A stretch of DNA of 64,000 nucleotides, taken from contig JASJDM010000001.1 of assembly GCA_030065125.1 (NCBI GenBank), positions 186,001-250,000 of the forward strand, given 5' to 3'. Of the stretch, positions 51,543 through 60,055 are shown one piece after another. The number at the start of each line of letters is the position of its first letter. Position 1 is the first letter of the stretch. The stretch comes from Lysobacterales bacterium (GTDB lineage Bacteria > Pseudomonadota > Gammaproteobacteria > Xanthomonadales > SZUA-38). The notes below the pieces were generated by a model that was given only the letters and a program-made list of their open reading frames with translations, was not told the origin of the DNA and made no database searches. The position numbers and the translations under genes were made by a program.

Positions 51543-52286
51543 TTAGTGCACCCGGCGCAGAAACTTGTAGCCCAGCGCGGTCACCACCAGCACCAGGAAG
51601 TAGGTCAGTGGCCAGGTACGGGTCCAGGTGGGGCCGACGGTGTGCAGCTGACGGGATTCCAGGCCGATTTCCACCAGCTCCAGCGGCGAACCTGCCGGCA
51701 GATAACCGCCGGGATTGGCGATGAGCCAGTTCCACCACTGCCGCGCATGCAGCACCGGCGTGGGGTGCTGCCCATCCAGGTTAAACAGGGGTTTTGCGTC
51801 AGCCGCAACCTCCAGGCTTTTCGCCGGCCACGGCGCCCGGTAGCTGCCCGGGTCCGCCGCAGGCTCCAACGCTTCGGGCAGGACTTCCGCCGGCGTCAGG
51901 CGCAGCTCCACGGGGGCACCGGCCTCGGGCGCCATGTAGCCGTAATGGTTGGAGATCCATGCCATGACAAAAATCACCGGAATCCCGGCCCACAGGGCTG
52001 GGCCCAGGGCCAGGCGCAGATGCCGCAGGGAAAGTCCCAGACTGCGCCTGATCAGCGGCCACATCTCGTTGAATTCACCGTCGAAGCTGTTGATGGCCGC
52101 CTGGGATTGTTTGATCTCTCCCTTCAATTCCGCCAGGGCGTCCTGCCGCGACAGAAGCGCATACAGCCACATGGACAACACGCCGGAGACGGCGCCCCAC
52201 AGGGCCACGCGCAGCAGAGCCGGCAGGAATGCCAGCAGCTGATCGATCCAGGAAAACAGGGGTGCCGGCAGGTCGAACAGACCCAT
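51543..52286 (-). CDS. Membrane protein of unknown function (two-pass, DUF-type)
   Basis: 247 residues with three hydrophobic helices: LLRVALWGAVSGVLSMWLYAL (~20), LGPALWAGIPVIFVMAWI (~95) and TYFLVLVVTALGYKFL at the C-terminus. A coiled segment (ALAELKGEIKQSQAAINSF) lies between the first two, and a ~100-residue exterior domain precedes the last. I recognise no family. It follows the small YIGPGAG protein gene at 8 nt and precedes the DUF1538 gene by 123 nt, so it may belong to either group. Confidence 0.6.
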   Translation of the reverse strand: MGLFDLPAPLFSWIDQLLAFLPALLRVALWGAVSGVLSMWLYALLSRQDALAELKGEIKQSQAAINSFDGEFNEMWPLIRRSLGLSLRHLRLALGPALWAGIPVIFVMAWISNHYGYMAPEAGAPVELRLTPAEVLPEALEPAADPGSYRAPWPAKSLEVAADAKPLFNLDGQHPTPVLHARQWWNWLIANPGGYLPAGSPLELVEIGLESRQLHTVGPTWTRTWPLTYFLVLVVTALGYKFLRRVH

Positions 52287-52294
52287 GGCGGCGG

Positions 52295-52534
52295 TCAGGC
52301 GTTGCTGTCTTCTGAGATTTCAGGCCCTTCCGCCTGGGCAGCGCGCTGCTTGCGGCGCTTCAGCATGCGGCGCACCGGCCAGAACAGGATCGCGCCGATA
52401 GCCACGACGATGGTGGCCAGCAGTCCCAGCAGGGAGCCGATCACGCTGATGCCGGCGCCGGGGCCGATGTAAGCCGCGGCAGGGGCCGCAACCGTGGCCA
52501 GGCAGAGCAGTACGGCCAGTCGAAACATTTTCAT
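52295..52534 (-). CDS. Small YIGPGAG membrane protein
   Basis: 79 residues. MKMFRLAVLLCLATVAAPAAA is a signal peptide; the mature start YIGPGAGISVIGSLLGLLATI... leads straight into a single membrane helix (LLGLLATIVVAIGAILFWPV) and a very basic, then acidic tail (RRMLKRRKQR). The YIGPGAG opening is familiar from short proteins and N-terminal segments found beside alkaline-phosphatase-superfamily genes in other bacteria (memory of context, not a search). Here such a gene lies 4 kb upstream on the same strand. Start uncertain (ATG 52534 or 52528); the ribosome site is weak. Function unknown. Confidence 0.6.
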   Translation of the reverse strand: MKMFRLAVLLCLATVAAPAAAYIGPGAGISVIGSLLGLLATIVVAIGAILFWPVRRMLKRRKQRAAQAEGPEISEDSNA

Positions 52535-52543
52535 AGAAGTGAC

Positions 52544-52555
52544 AGTAACGTTACT
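52544..52555. promoter_or_regulatory. 12-bp perfect palindrome before the YIGPGAG gene
   Basis: AGTAACGTTACT is a perfect palindrome just upstream of the small YIGPGAG gene start and after the stop of the preceding gene. It could be an operator for a dimeric repressor or a chance feature of an AT-rich gap. Confidence 0.3.
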
Positions 52556-52601
52556 AAACCACCATTTTAGCATTAACGACGGTTGGAAGGCGGAATTCCC
52601 C

Positions 52602-54347
52602 CTACTGGTCGCCAGCGTCTTCCGGGCGAACGATCAGCCTCACCGGCTGGTTCCCCGGCTCCACGGTTTGCCGCCAGTCGTTCGAGCTCCAGGAATTCGG
52701 AGAATCCCGCAGACGCAGAGTGTGCGGCACGTTGGCGATACCGTAGAACGCGAACCAGCCGTCCTCATCGGTGGTGGTGGTGCGAATTGACAGGCTGCCG
52801 GCAAAGCCCTCTTCAACGCCAACGGACCTCCGAAACCGCAGAGTCCCGGGCATCATATGTTCGGTTCCCTCCGGGTAGGTCCAAGTCAGGCTCACAGTTT
52901 TTGCCGGGAGCGGGCGGCTATCGGGACCCAGCAAGTGACCGGAGATTGCGGCGTCACCAACGTCAGCGAACAGGGTCAACTGTTTGACCTCGCCTGGTTG
53001 CATGTGAATGCCAAACATCTCCAGTTGAACCCGGGAATAGGAGCGAAACCGCAGGTGTCCTTCGGGCACATCCTCAATGAAAAAGGTCCCGGCAGAATCC
53101 GTGCGAACCGTGGCGATGGAGGCAAAATTCTCGTACACCAATTCCATGGGAAAATCGGCCAAAATATGTCGATCCGCCGTGAGGACCCGGGCATGAATGG
53201 TGCCGTGCTGAGCATCCTCCAGGTGGACTGTGAGAGAAACACCCTCCGCGCCGACAAAAACCTCTGGAACTGTTTTCGGGCGCAGATTGGAGGCCGGCTG
53301 ATCAGGACTGGGCTGGGCGGCGACCTCGATGTCGTAGTGGTTCTCCGCCTGGACCTCGCCCTGGAAAATGCCGTTGAGGTCCGTGTGGCCGCCGCTGTTC
53401 CCGCCGCTGCCTGTCGGAGCAACGTTAACGCGCGCCCGCACGGGGCGCCCACGAAGATCAAGCACTTGAACACTGACCGGCGCCCGCTGTAACTGATTTG
53501 CTGTGGGATCGAGTACAACATCCCTGCGATAGATCCCTTCGGTATCATGCTCACTCTGAAAGATCTCCACATGCTCCAGGACACTTGTGGAAACGCCGGT
53601 AGCTTCGTTGAGACTTCGGTACCAGAAGAACACGTGATAGGGGTCATCGTTCGGCGTCACCCTGAACATCAGTTGGTAGTGACCGTCTTCGTCGGTTTCC
53701 CCCCAGGCTTTCTCGGCAGGGCTCGGCCGACTGACGCGGACGCCGGCCAGCCCGACACCGTCGGGATCACGTACCGTACCCGCCAGGGTGAGCTGCTGGC
53801 GTCCCCGGGGGTGCAACAACAGGATGACTTCATTCTCGAAGTCCGAGGTGGCGAAACTGGCTTCCCGCCACGCTTCGCTTTCTCTCACATAGAACCAGTG
53901 GCGTTGTGCCGGAAGTTCAACCTGGAACAGCCCCGCTTCGTCGGTCTGCACCGTGAGCACAGCGCCGTCTCCTGCCAGGTTCGAATCTCCGATCTCAACG
54001 GTCACGTTTCCAAGGGGCGCCCCGCTCCCCGACAGGGTACGGCCAAAAAAACGGACTGAGTCCAGATCATCCCGGGGGTTCTTCTCCTCTGCAATCCGGT
54101 CCGACAAAACCGCCACCGGGCCGGGTCCAGCCCGAGGATTGCTGGCAACAGGGGCAGGTGGATTCAGCGATTCTGATAGCGTCTCGCCAGGGGTCGTGAT
54201 GGAATGATCGACACCGGCAATGGGGGGCTGGTCCGTCTGAACAGATTCCTTTCCGCCCTTGTCAGCCGTTTCAAACAGAATCAGCGCGCTGACGGCCAGC
54301 ACTGCGACCAGTATCGACCCAATTTTGCTGGCGGCAGATCGGCCCAT
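52602..54347 (-). CDS. Membrane-anchored carboxypeptidase-regulatory-like / Ig-like repeat protein
   Basis: 581 residues. The N-terminal helix SKIGSILVAVLAVSALILFE anchors it in the membrane. A low-complexity Pro/Ser linker follows. Then come about five CarboxypepD_reg/Ig-like beta units: VRFFGRTLSGSGAPLGNVTVEI, LTLAGTVRDPDGVGLAGVRVSR, VSVQVLDLRGRPVRARVNV, GTIHARVLTADRHILADFPM and AISGHLLGPDSRPLPAKTVSL. They have typical DEDGWF- or TDEAGLFQV-type turns. Such domains are structural or carbohydrate-associated and usually not catalytic. It lies in the minus-strand run after the DUF-type 403-residue gene, 21 nt apart, and is probably co-transcribed with it. Confidence 0.75.
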   Translation of the reverse strand: MGRSAASKIGSILVAVLAVSALILFETADKGGKESVQTDQPPIAGVDHSITTPGETLSESLNPPAPVASNPRAGPGPVAVLSDRIAEEKNPRDDLDSVRFFGRTLSGSGAPLGNVTVEIGDSNLAGDGAVLTVQTDEAGLFQVELPAQRHWFYVRESEAWREASFATSDFENEVILLLHPRGRQQLTLAGTVRDPDGVGLAGVRVSRPSPAEKAWGETDEDGHYQLMFRVTPNDDPYHVFFWYRSLNEATGVSTSVLEHVEIFQSEHDTEGIYRRDVVLDPTANQLQRAPVSVQVLDLRGRPVRARVNVAPTGSGGNSGGHTDLNGIFQGEVQAENHYDIEVAAQPSPDQPASNLRPKTVPEVFVGAEGVSLTVHLEDAQHGTIHARVLTADRHILADFPMELVYENFASIATVRTDSAGTFFIEDVPEGHLRFRSYSRVQLEMFGIHMQPGEVKQLTLFADVGDAAISGHLLGPDSRPLPAKTVSLTWTYPEGTEHMMPGTLRFRRSVGVEEGFAGSLSIRTTTTDEDGWFAFYGIANVPHTLRLRDSPNSWSSNDWRQTVEPGNQPVRLIVRPEDAGDQ

Positions 54348-54368
54348 GAACCGGCGGTTACCGTGCTC

Positions 54369-55580
54369 TCATTGCTGACCCACTCCGTGAAACAGCCTGA
54401 GGTAATTGCCCCAGCCATCCGGGCCGTCCGGGACCAGTGTTTCAGCCTGGTCCAGATACCAGCGCCGCGCGACGGACAGGCAGGCTTGCACCCGCTCGGA
54501 CCGGATCGGAAACTCCACTGATGGCGTCCCGGCCGGCTGTTCCGGTGGTCCAGGGCGGCAGATATGCTCCGCCAGTTGTGCCTCGATGTGATAGCCACGA
54601 AATGAGGGTGACTGCAGCAAAGACTGCCGCCTTGCCTCCACCGTGAACTGAGCAGCCTGCTCGCGCAGCTGCGAGACGCGCTCCGCGGAATTCGCTATGA
54701 GGTCGAACTCCCACATCTCCCGTGAGTAGTCGTGGGTTGCCAGGAATTCCTGGTAAGCGTCGTCGGGCACCATGCCGTCCAGCACCGCCTCCAGCGCCCT
54801 GGCCTGGTCTTCCTTGCGCTGCCGTTCGGCCAGGACGGCCTCTGGATTCAGGTCTAGCACCCCACGCTCCACCAGATAGGCCTCACGGGACTCCAGCGAG
54901 TCGTCCAGCGAATACTCTTCCGCCAGGTGCGCGATCAGGCTGGCTTCGATGACCTGAGCGAAGCTTTGCGCGCAATGGGATGGACCGAGAGCGCCGACAC
55001 CCACAGCCACGGCGATTCCCGGCTTGCCGTCTGAAGTGACGGGCATGGCCATCAGCGTCTGCTCCTGGGCTGGAGGCTGGTCACGCCACTGCTGATATTT
55101 GTCTGGCCGGGCCGCCCACAGCCCTGCGAAGTCAATCACTCGGTGACGACTGTCCGGCAGGATTTCTTCTTCCAGAAACCGGCGAACGATCGCCCCGCCC
55201 TGATCCGACAGCTTCGCCATCAGCTCACCCCAGCGCGTCTCGTAGTCACCTTGCAGTTGGGCCATCAACCCGGTCAGGTGACGGCCGGCTACCTCAGGCC
55301 CGGGATCAGTCGCCAACAGGGGCTCGGACTCTCGCCGCAGGAATTCCGCTTCCGTCGGCCGGTTGATGCAGTCATCGTAGGCAAACCGCCCCAGCAGGGC
55401 CGCGTCGCCAAGGGGTAATGACAGGTGGCCCGAACGCAGGCGACTCACCAGTTTGCCGGTGAAGGCCATGGCGGGAACCTCATCCGGATGAGTCCTGCCG
55501 TCGATCACGGTGATGTATGGGGACGTCATGCTTGAGGTCATTATAAGACCCGCCAGCGCCACCCCCATGGCGATCTTCAT
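54369..55580 (-). CDS. Exported protein of unknown function
   Basis: 403 residues from ATG 55580, which overlaps the stop of the sulfotransferase gene (ATGA); a GTG at 55586 adds two residues. MKIAMGVALAGLIMTSSMTSPYI looks like a signal or anchor sequence. The rest is largely alpha-helical and charged: LLGRFAYDDCINRPTEAEFL, HLTGLMAQLQGDYETRWGELM, DDSLESREAYLVERGVLDLNPEAVLAERQRKEDQA. A conserved core domain could not be named. The four-base overlap ties it to the sulfotransferase, so it may assist that enzyme or a product of it. Confidence 0.6.
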   Translation of the reverse strand: MKIAMGVALAGLIMTSSMTSPYITVIDGRTHPDEVPAMAFTGKLVSRLRSGHLSLPLGDAALLGRFAYDDCINRPTEAEFLRRESEPLLATDPGPEVAGRHLTGLMAQLQGDYETRWGELMAKLSDQGGAIVRRFLEEEILPDSRHRVIDFAGLWAARPDKYQQWRDQPPAQEQTLMAMPVTSDGKPGIAVAVGVGALGPSHCAQSFAQVIEASLIAHLAEEYSLDDSLESREAYLVERGVLDLNPEAVLAERQRKEDQARALEAVLDGMVPDDAYQEFLATHDYSREMWEFDLIANSAERVSQLREQAAQFTVEARRQSLLQSPSFRGYHIEAQLAEHICRPGPPEQPAGTPSVEFPIRSERVQACLSVARRWYLDQAETLVPDGPDGWGNYLRLFHGVGQQ

Positions 55581-56695
55581 CGGCACAAGCTCATTGTGCG
55601 GAGTCGTTCCACCGCCGGCCCGGTGAGTTGCCGGATTAACTGCTCTTCTTCAGCGCTGAAGTGAGGCTGGTAGTAATCAGGCAGCGTGAGTTCAGCACTG
55701 TAACGGGCACGCTGCTCGGAAAACGGCTCGGCAGGCAGTGCGCATTGGTCCAGGAGTCGGTCGATGGTGGACTCGGACTCGCTGCACAGTTGCTCGTAGG
55801 CGACCCAGTGGGCGGCATCAGAGAGGCTGGTGGAGCTCTCGACCTGATCGACGAGGTATTGATACAGGCCTGCCCAGTAGAGCGCCCAGCCGCGGACTTC
55901 CTGGCCTTCCTGCCAGCAGTCGAGAATCTCCCGGGTCGCCTGGGAGTCCCCCCAATTGATGGGCGTGCGGTCCAGCCCGAACTCGAAATGCCCTGAGGCA
56001 CCGAGCTGGAAGCGCATGCGCGGGTTGGCCGTCTGGCCTTCGCTGAACAGCCGATGCTGCTTTTGCAGCGAGGCGATGTGGGCCACGGGATCACGCCAGG
56101 CCAGCACGAAGCGGGCATCGGGAAAGAGTCGTTGCAGGTAGCCCAGGCGGCTGACGTTGTAATTGCCCTTGGCCAGGTAGCGCCGTGCCTGGCGGACCAG
56201 CAGCAGCTTGGCCAGGTGGTCACGGTAGAAGGCCTCGAACTCCGGGTGCTGGTGATCGGCTCCCAGGTGCTGGTTATGGCCGGCATCGTGGCACTCCGGA
56301 TGAAAATACATCCACAGCACCTCCTCCACGGCTTCCGGGCTGTCCTGGGTGACCTGGATGCGATCCTGGTGGGCACGTTCAACGGGCTTGGGTTGGACCA
56401 CCTGGGAGCGCTGGCGCAGCCAGTTCCGCCAGTAGGGAGTCCAGGTGGCAGGAAAATCCGAGTAGCGGTGGCTGGTGACGTCGGGATGGGCGTTGAGCAA
56501 CTCGGTCAGCATGGTGGTGCCGGACCGGGCCAGGCCGCATACGTAGATGGGAGCCTCGATTGCCTTCGATTCCAGCTCGTCGCGCAGCACGCTGGACTCC
56601 AGGTTGCCCAGGGCCAGCCAGAGCCGACGGGTGGCAGCGAAAAGACGGGTCTGCCAGTACAGCCCGGACGGGACCTGGTGCCGAGCGGCTGGCAT
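55577..56695 (-). CDS. Sulfotransferase family protein
   Basis: 372 residues. The 5'-PSB loop IYVCGLARSGTTMLTELLNAHP is the PAPS-binding P-loop of sulfotransferases. FVLAWRDPVAHIASLQ is the 3'-PB region with the conserved Arg and Ser. Acceptor-side residues cannot be assigned. No signal peptide, so cytoplasmic. It stands between an alkaline-phosphatase-superfamily lipoprotein gene (9 nt upstream) and an exported-protein gene (4-nt overlap), so a sulfated or phospho-modified envelope glycan is a plausible context. The enzyme would transfer sulfate from PAPS to a hydroxyl or amine. Confidence 0.87.
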   Translation of the reverse strand: MPAARHQVPSGLYWQTRLFAATRRLWLALGNLESSVLRDELESKAIEAPIYVCGLARSGTTMLTELLNAHPDVTSHRYSDFPATWTPYWRNWLRQRSQVVQPKPVERAHQDRIQVTQDSPEAVEEVLWMYFHPECHDAGHNQHLGADHQHPEFEAFYRDHLAKLLLVRQARRYLAKGNYNVSRLGYLQRLFPDARFVLAWRDPVAHIASLQKQHRLFSEGQTANPRMRFQLGASGHFEFGLDRTPINWGDSQATREILDCWQEGQEVRGWALYWAGLYQYLVDQVESSTSLSDAAHWVAYEQLCSESESTIDRLLDQCALPAEPFSEQRARYSAELTLPDYYQPHFSAEEEQLIRQLTGPAVERLRTMSLCR

Positions 56696-56704
56696 GGATA
56701 GAGG

Positions 56705-58609
56705 CTACTCTCCGGCCAGCAGCGACTGAACGAATGGTGCGATATCCCGGATCGCGGCGGGCGGCGATTCGGTGGGAAAGGAGGTGAACAGCACCCCGGG
56801 CACCACCTCGGGGTCCATACAGTGATCGCCGCTCCACTTGCGCCGGTTGTCTTCCACCAGCGTCGCGGGAACCGCACCCAGGGTGGTCTGCCAGGACGCC
56901 CGGTAGCCCGAGTCATAACCCACCACCAGGTCCGGCGCGTCACCGTTGGCGTTGCCGGCGTAGATCTCGTCGCCGTCGAACACCCGGCGAACCATGTCGG
57001 CGCCGCTGGCGGGATCGGTCAGAAACATCAGCTTGGCGGCCAGTTCGCTCTTTAGCAGGCGAGCTTCCGCGTCGGTCAGGATTCCCTGGCTTTCGCGGCC
57101 GGCCCGGTTCAGATAGAGCCCGTTCAGGCCCAGGGCATAGGCTCGAGAGCGTGACCAGTCCACGCTGAGGAAACCGGCGTCGGATTCGCTCTGGCCTCGC
57201 CTCAGTACCAGGTAGCCCTCGTCCACCAGCCAGCGGTTCAGATGGACAGCCCGCCGGAAGGGTGCGAAGCCGTGGTCGCTGACGATGATCAGCTGATCCT
57301 CGGGCCCCATGCTGTCCAGGGTCTGGCCGAGGATGCGGTCAGCCTCGGTGTAGATCCACTGGATCGCGCCACGGGCCAGGGGCGATGTCTCGGGATAAAG
57401 GGGGTGCTGTTCGTCCAGGCCCCGATAGAACATGTGGCTGACCCGGTCGGTCTGCACGAAAACCCCCACCACCAGGGCGCTGTCGCGCTGCTCCAGGGCG
57501 TCAAAAAACATCGCCTCTCGTTCGGCCAGGATGGTTTTTTCCATCGCCAGCCAGGCCTCGTCGGAGAGGTGGTTTTCGTTCAGTGACCAGGTTTCTTCCG
57601 GCATGCCGATGGTGTGGTACAGACCAATTCGCTCAGCCAGCTCAGGGGCATAGTCCGCCGGCGACGACAGCGGCACCACCGGCTCCTGGGGGTGGATCTG
57701 GATCGGTGACACGTACAGCTCCACTTCGGGGTAGCCGGAGATCAGGTACAGCCGCACCGTGCCGGCCACGGACTGCAGCGGTGCAAAGGGAAACTCCACG
57801 GTGACCCAGTCCGACCAGGTGCCGGGCTGCAACCTGGTTTCCACCTCATCCAGCTGGATTGATACCGCCTCACCATCAGGCTGGATTACCAGGGGCACCG
57901 ACAGCGGAGGCGCCTCCATCTTGAGGGGGTGGGCCGGGCCTTCCAGGGTGGTCCGCATCACCTGCTCGCGATCCGGGCGCAGGCGTTCGACCCGGGCATT
58001 GGTGGCGGACCGGGACAGTGGCCGGGTCGAGTACAGAGTGTAGGTGCCCTGGGTGCCCAACAGGTCCGGAACCCCCATGCCCGCCATCATGCGGTGGATG
58101 GGATCCGGTGGAAAAGTCACCGGCACCCGCAGTACGGTGGATTGTCCACCATGCTCCTCGTAGGCGCTCCAGAAGGGCTGCCCAATCCGCCGGTTGATGA
58201 TCTCCCCGCTGGAAATCGGAATGCCTATCCCAAGAATTTCCCAGACCTTTGCTGGCGTTACCCGGGAGATGGAAAAATCCGGCGCGTAGGTTTCGGGGTC
58301 CCGCCGCAGGAAATCGTAAATGCCGTGGGTCCCGGGGGTCGTGCCCGTGGCAAAGGAGACCCAGGCCACCGGAGACTGGGGCGGATTGCTGGTGGCCAGG
58401 GGCCCAAAGAAGCCCTCTTTGCGCAGCCGGTCAAAATTGGGCAACAGTCCCTGGTCCATCCAGTTGCTGGCCAGATTCGGATCCATGCCATCGAATCCCA
58501 GGATGATGACCCGCTTGGACACCGGCTCCCGCTGATCGGAGCAGCCCGGAAGCAGGGCGACGCACAGCAGCAAGGATGCGAGTAACCTGAGAGATCGGTT
58601 TCTTGGCAT
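56705..58609 (-). CDS. Lipoprotein of the type I phosphodiesterase/nucleotide pyrophosphatase (alkaline phosphatase) superfamily
   Basis: 634 residues. Lipobox LLPGCSDQ near residue 22. ILGFDGMDPNL supplies the first metal Asp; VSFATGTTPGTHGIYDFL holds the nucleophile region (AT or TG-T). IIVSDHGFAPFRRAVHLN is the second metal site (SDHGF). Several C-terminal segments (MFLTDPASGADMVRRVFDGD, DLVVGYDSGYRASWQTTLG) are typical of phosphodiesterase/phosphoglycerol transferase members. It would act at the inner face of the outer membrane or the periplasm on nucleotide or glycan-linked phosphate. It is divergent from the sulfatase-like lipoprotein gene (57-70 bp apart) and first of a minus-strand run with the sulfotransferase. 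Confidence 0.85.
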   Translation of the reverse strand: MPRNRSLRLLASLLLCVALLPGCSDQREPVSKRVIILGFDGMDPNLASNWMDQGLLPNFDRLRKEGFFGPLATSNPPQSPVAWVSFATGTTPGTHGIYDFLRRDPETYAPDFSISRVTPAKVWEILGIGIPISSGEIINRRIGQPFWSAYEEHGGQSTVLRVPVTFPPDPIHRMMAGMGVPDLLGTQGTYTLYSTRPLSRSATNARVERLRPDREQVMRTTLEGPAHPLKMEAPPLSVPLVIQPDGEAVSIQLDEVETRLQPGTWSDWVTVEFPFAPLQSVAGTVRLYLISGYPEVELYVSPIQIHPQEPVVPLSSPADYAPELAERIGLYHTIGMPEETWSLNENHLSDEAWLAMEKTILAEREAMFFDALEQRDSALVVGVFVQTDRVSHMFYRGLDEQHPLYPETSPLARGAIQWIYTEADRILGQTLDSMGPEDQLIIVSDHGFAPFRRAVHLNRWLVDEGYLVLRRGQSESDAGFLSVDWSRSRAYALGLNGLYLNRAGRESQGILTDAEARLLKSELAAKLMFLTDPASGADMVRRVFDGDEIYAGNANGDAPDLVVGYDSGYRASWQTTLGAVPATLVEDNRRKWSGDHCMDPEVVPGVLFTSFPTESPPAAIRDIAPFVQSLLAGE

Positions 58610-58681
58610 GGTTTTCTCTGGTGGTAATTCCGAAGGCGGCCGCTAAGATATCACGCTCTTTCGTCAATGACGTACGCTTTC

Positions 58682-60019
58682 ATGACCACTGGAAACCCTC
58701 GAATCTTCCTGGCACTACTGCTTTGCCTGACCGTGCTGTGGGGCTGCAGCGAAGACGCCCGGGAAACCGTTCCCGGTCTGGCCGACCGACTGCCGGTGAC
58801 ACCGGACCTGAACGTTCTGATCGTCAGCTTCGACGCCCTGCGGGCCGATGCCCTGGGTCTGTACGGAAACACGCGCGGCCTGTCCCCTTACCTGGACCAA
58901 TGGGCTGCCGAGTCCCTGGTGTTTAACCACGCGCACACCGCGGCACCGGTTACGCCGACGTCATTCGCAGCCGCCTTCACCGGGCAACAGCCCTACCGGG
59001 TATTCCTCGGCTGGAAGTTGACGGAGGCCACCACCATTGCCCAGGTGTTCGAACAGGCCGGTTATTACACCTTCGGGCTGTTCAACAATGTGCAGCTGGT
59101 GACCGAACGACACTTCGACAGAGGCTTCCAGAACTACGAAGTAACCAACCTGAACGATGACGTGGTGCTGGACAAAGGCAGGCAGCTGTTGGCCGAGCTG
59201 CCCCAGCAACCGTTTTTCGGCTGGATTCATTTCATCTCACCCCATACGCCGTACACCTATATGGAGATGTCGAAACATCTGTACGACCCGGATTACCAGG
59301 GCCGATTCGAGAAGGCGGTGCCCGGAGAGTTTGATGTACAAACGCCCGAAGAGCTGAAGCGGGTCAAGGACCTGTACGACGGCGAAGTGTTCTACCTGGA
59401 CCACCTGTTCAAGGAGCTGATGGGGGAGCTGGAGCGCCAGGGGCTTAAGGACAATACCCTGGTGGTCGTGACCACCGATCACGGCGAGGAGTTCATGGAG
59501 CACGGCCAGGTTCAGCACAACGCGCTGTACGAGGAACTGCTGCACATCCCCATGATCATCCATCATCCCGGCGGAATCCCGGGGCGCACCGATGTGCCTT
59601 ACTCCAACGTGGACCTGCTGCCCACCCTGGCCGCCGTTGCGGGGATTGAGCACCCGCCGGTGATGGATGGACTGGATCTCACCCAGCCGGTACCGGCGGC
59701 GCGTAAACGGGTGTCCACCGGCATGACCCACAACACCCGCCGCGACATGTCCTCCACGTCTGGCGACAACAAATTCATCGTGCTGTGCAAGCCGGAGTAC
59801 CGGGAAGAGCTGTACAACCTGGCTAGCGACCCCGGCGAGCAACAGGACCTGATCCTGGATGACCCGGACCTGGCGGCAAGCCTGTTTGATGGACTGGAGT
59901 CCGTCGCGACCCGGGATCCCTGCGAGGCCATCCAACTGGCCATCGGCGGCACTTCCCCCACCCAGGACCTGACACCCGAGCAGATCGAGCAGCTCAAGTC
60001 GCTGGGTTACATCCAGTAG
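58682..60019 (+). CDS. Sulfatase-superfamily lipoprotein with a non-formylglycine active site
   Basis: 445 residues. Lipobox LTVLWGCSED. LIVSFDALRADALGLYG gives the metal Asp pair. The sulfatase nucleophile block is APVTPTSFAAAFTG. Aligned against the canonical APW-T-L-PSHASMFTG / C-x-P-S-R, the nucleophile is Thr, not Cys or Ser that could become formylglycine, so it is more likely a phospho- or other transferase/hydrolase. VVTTDHGEEFMEHG supplies the second metal motif. The C-terminus ends in LTPEQIEQLKSLGYIQ, a common sulfatase-like tail. ATG 58667 (five more residues) is an alternative start. It lies divergent from the other alkaline-phosphatase-superfamily lipoprotein. Confidence 0.85.
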   Translation: MTTGNPRIFLALLLCLTVLWGCSEDARETVPGLADRLPVTPDLNVLIVSFDALRADALGLYGNTRGLSPYLDQWAAESLVFNHAHTAAPVTPTSFAAAFTGQQPYRVFLGWKLTEATTIAQVFEQAGYYTFGLFNNVQLVTERHFDRGFQNYEVTNLNDDVVLDKGRQLLAELPQQPFFGWIHFISPHTPYTYMEMSKHLYDPDYQGRFEKAVPGEFDVQTPEELKRVKDLYDGEVFYLDHLFKELMGELERQGLKDNTLVVVTTDHGEEFMEHGQVQHNALYEELLHIPMIIHHPGGIPGRTDVPYSNVDLLPTLAAVAGIEHPPVMDGLDLTQPVPAARKRVSTGMTHNTRRDMSSTSGDNKFIVLCKPEYREELYNLASDPGEQQDLILDDPDLAASLFDGLESVATRDPCEAIQLAIGGTSPTQDLTPEQIEQLKSLGYIQ

Positions 60020-60055
60020 GAAAGCGATCCGCCGGCCCAAGCGGGTTCATGAAGC

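Noticed and set aside
50655-52472. Long antisense open frame (605 codons) over the DUF1538 and membrane protein genes
   Set aside because: Translation is dominated by Gln/His/Arg/Gly repeats typical of antisense to membrane protein codons, with no domain. The minus-strand genes are clear.
52544-52555. Palindrome AGTAACGTTACT as a LexA, Fur or NrdR box
   Set aside because: It matches none of those consensus patterns as I know them; listed only as an unassigned palindrome.
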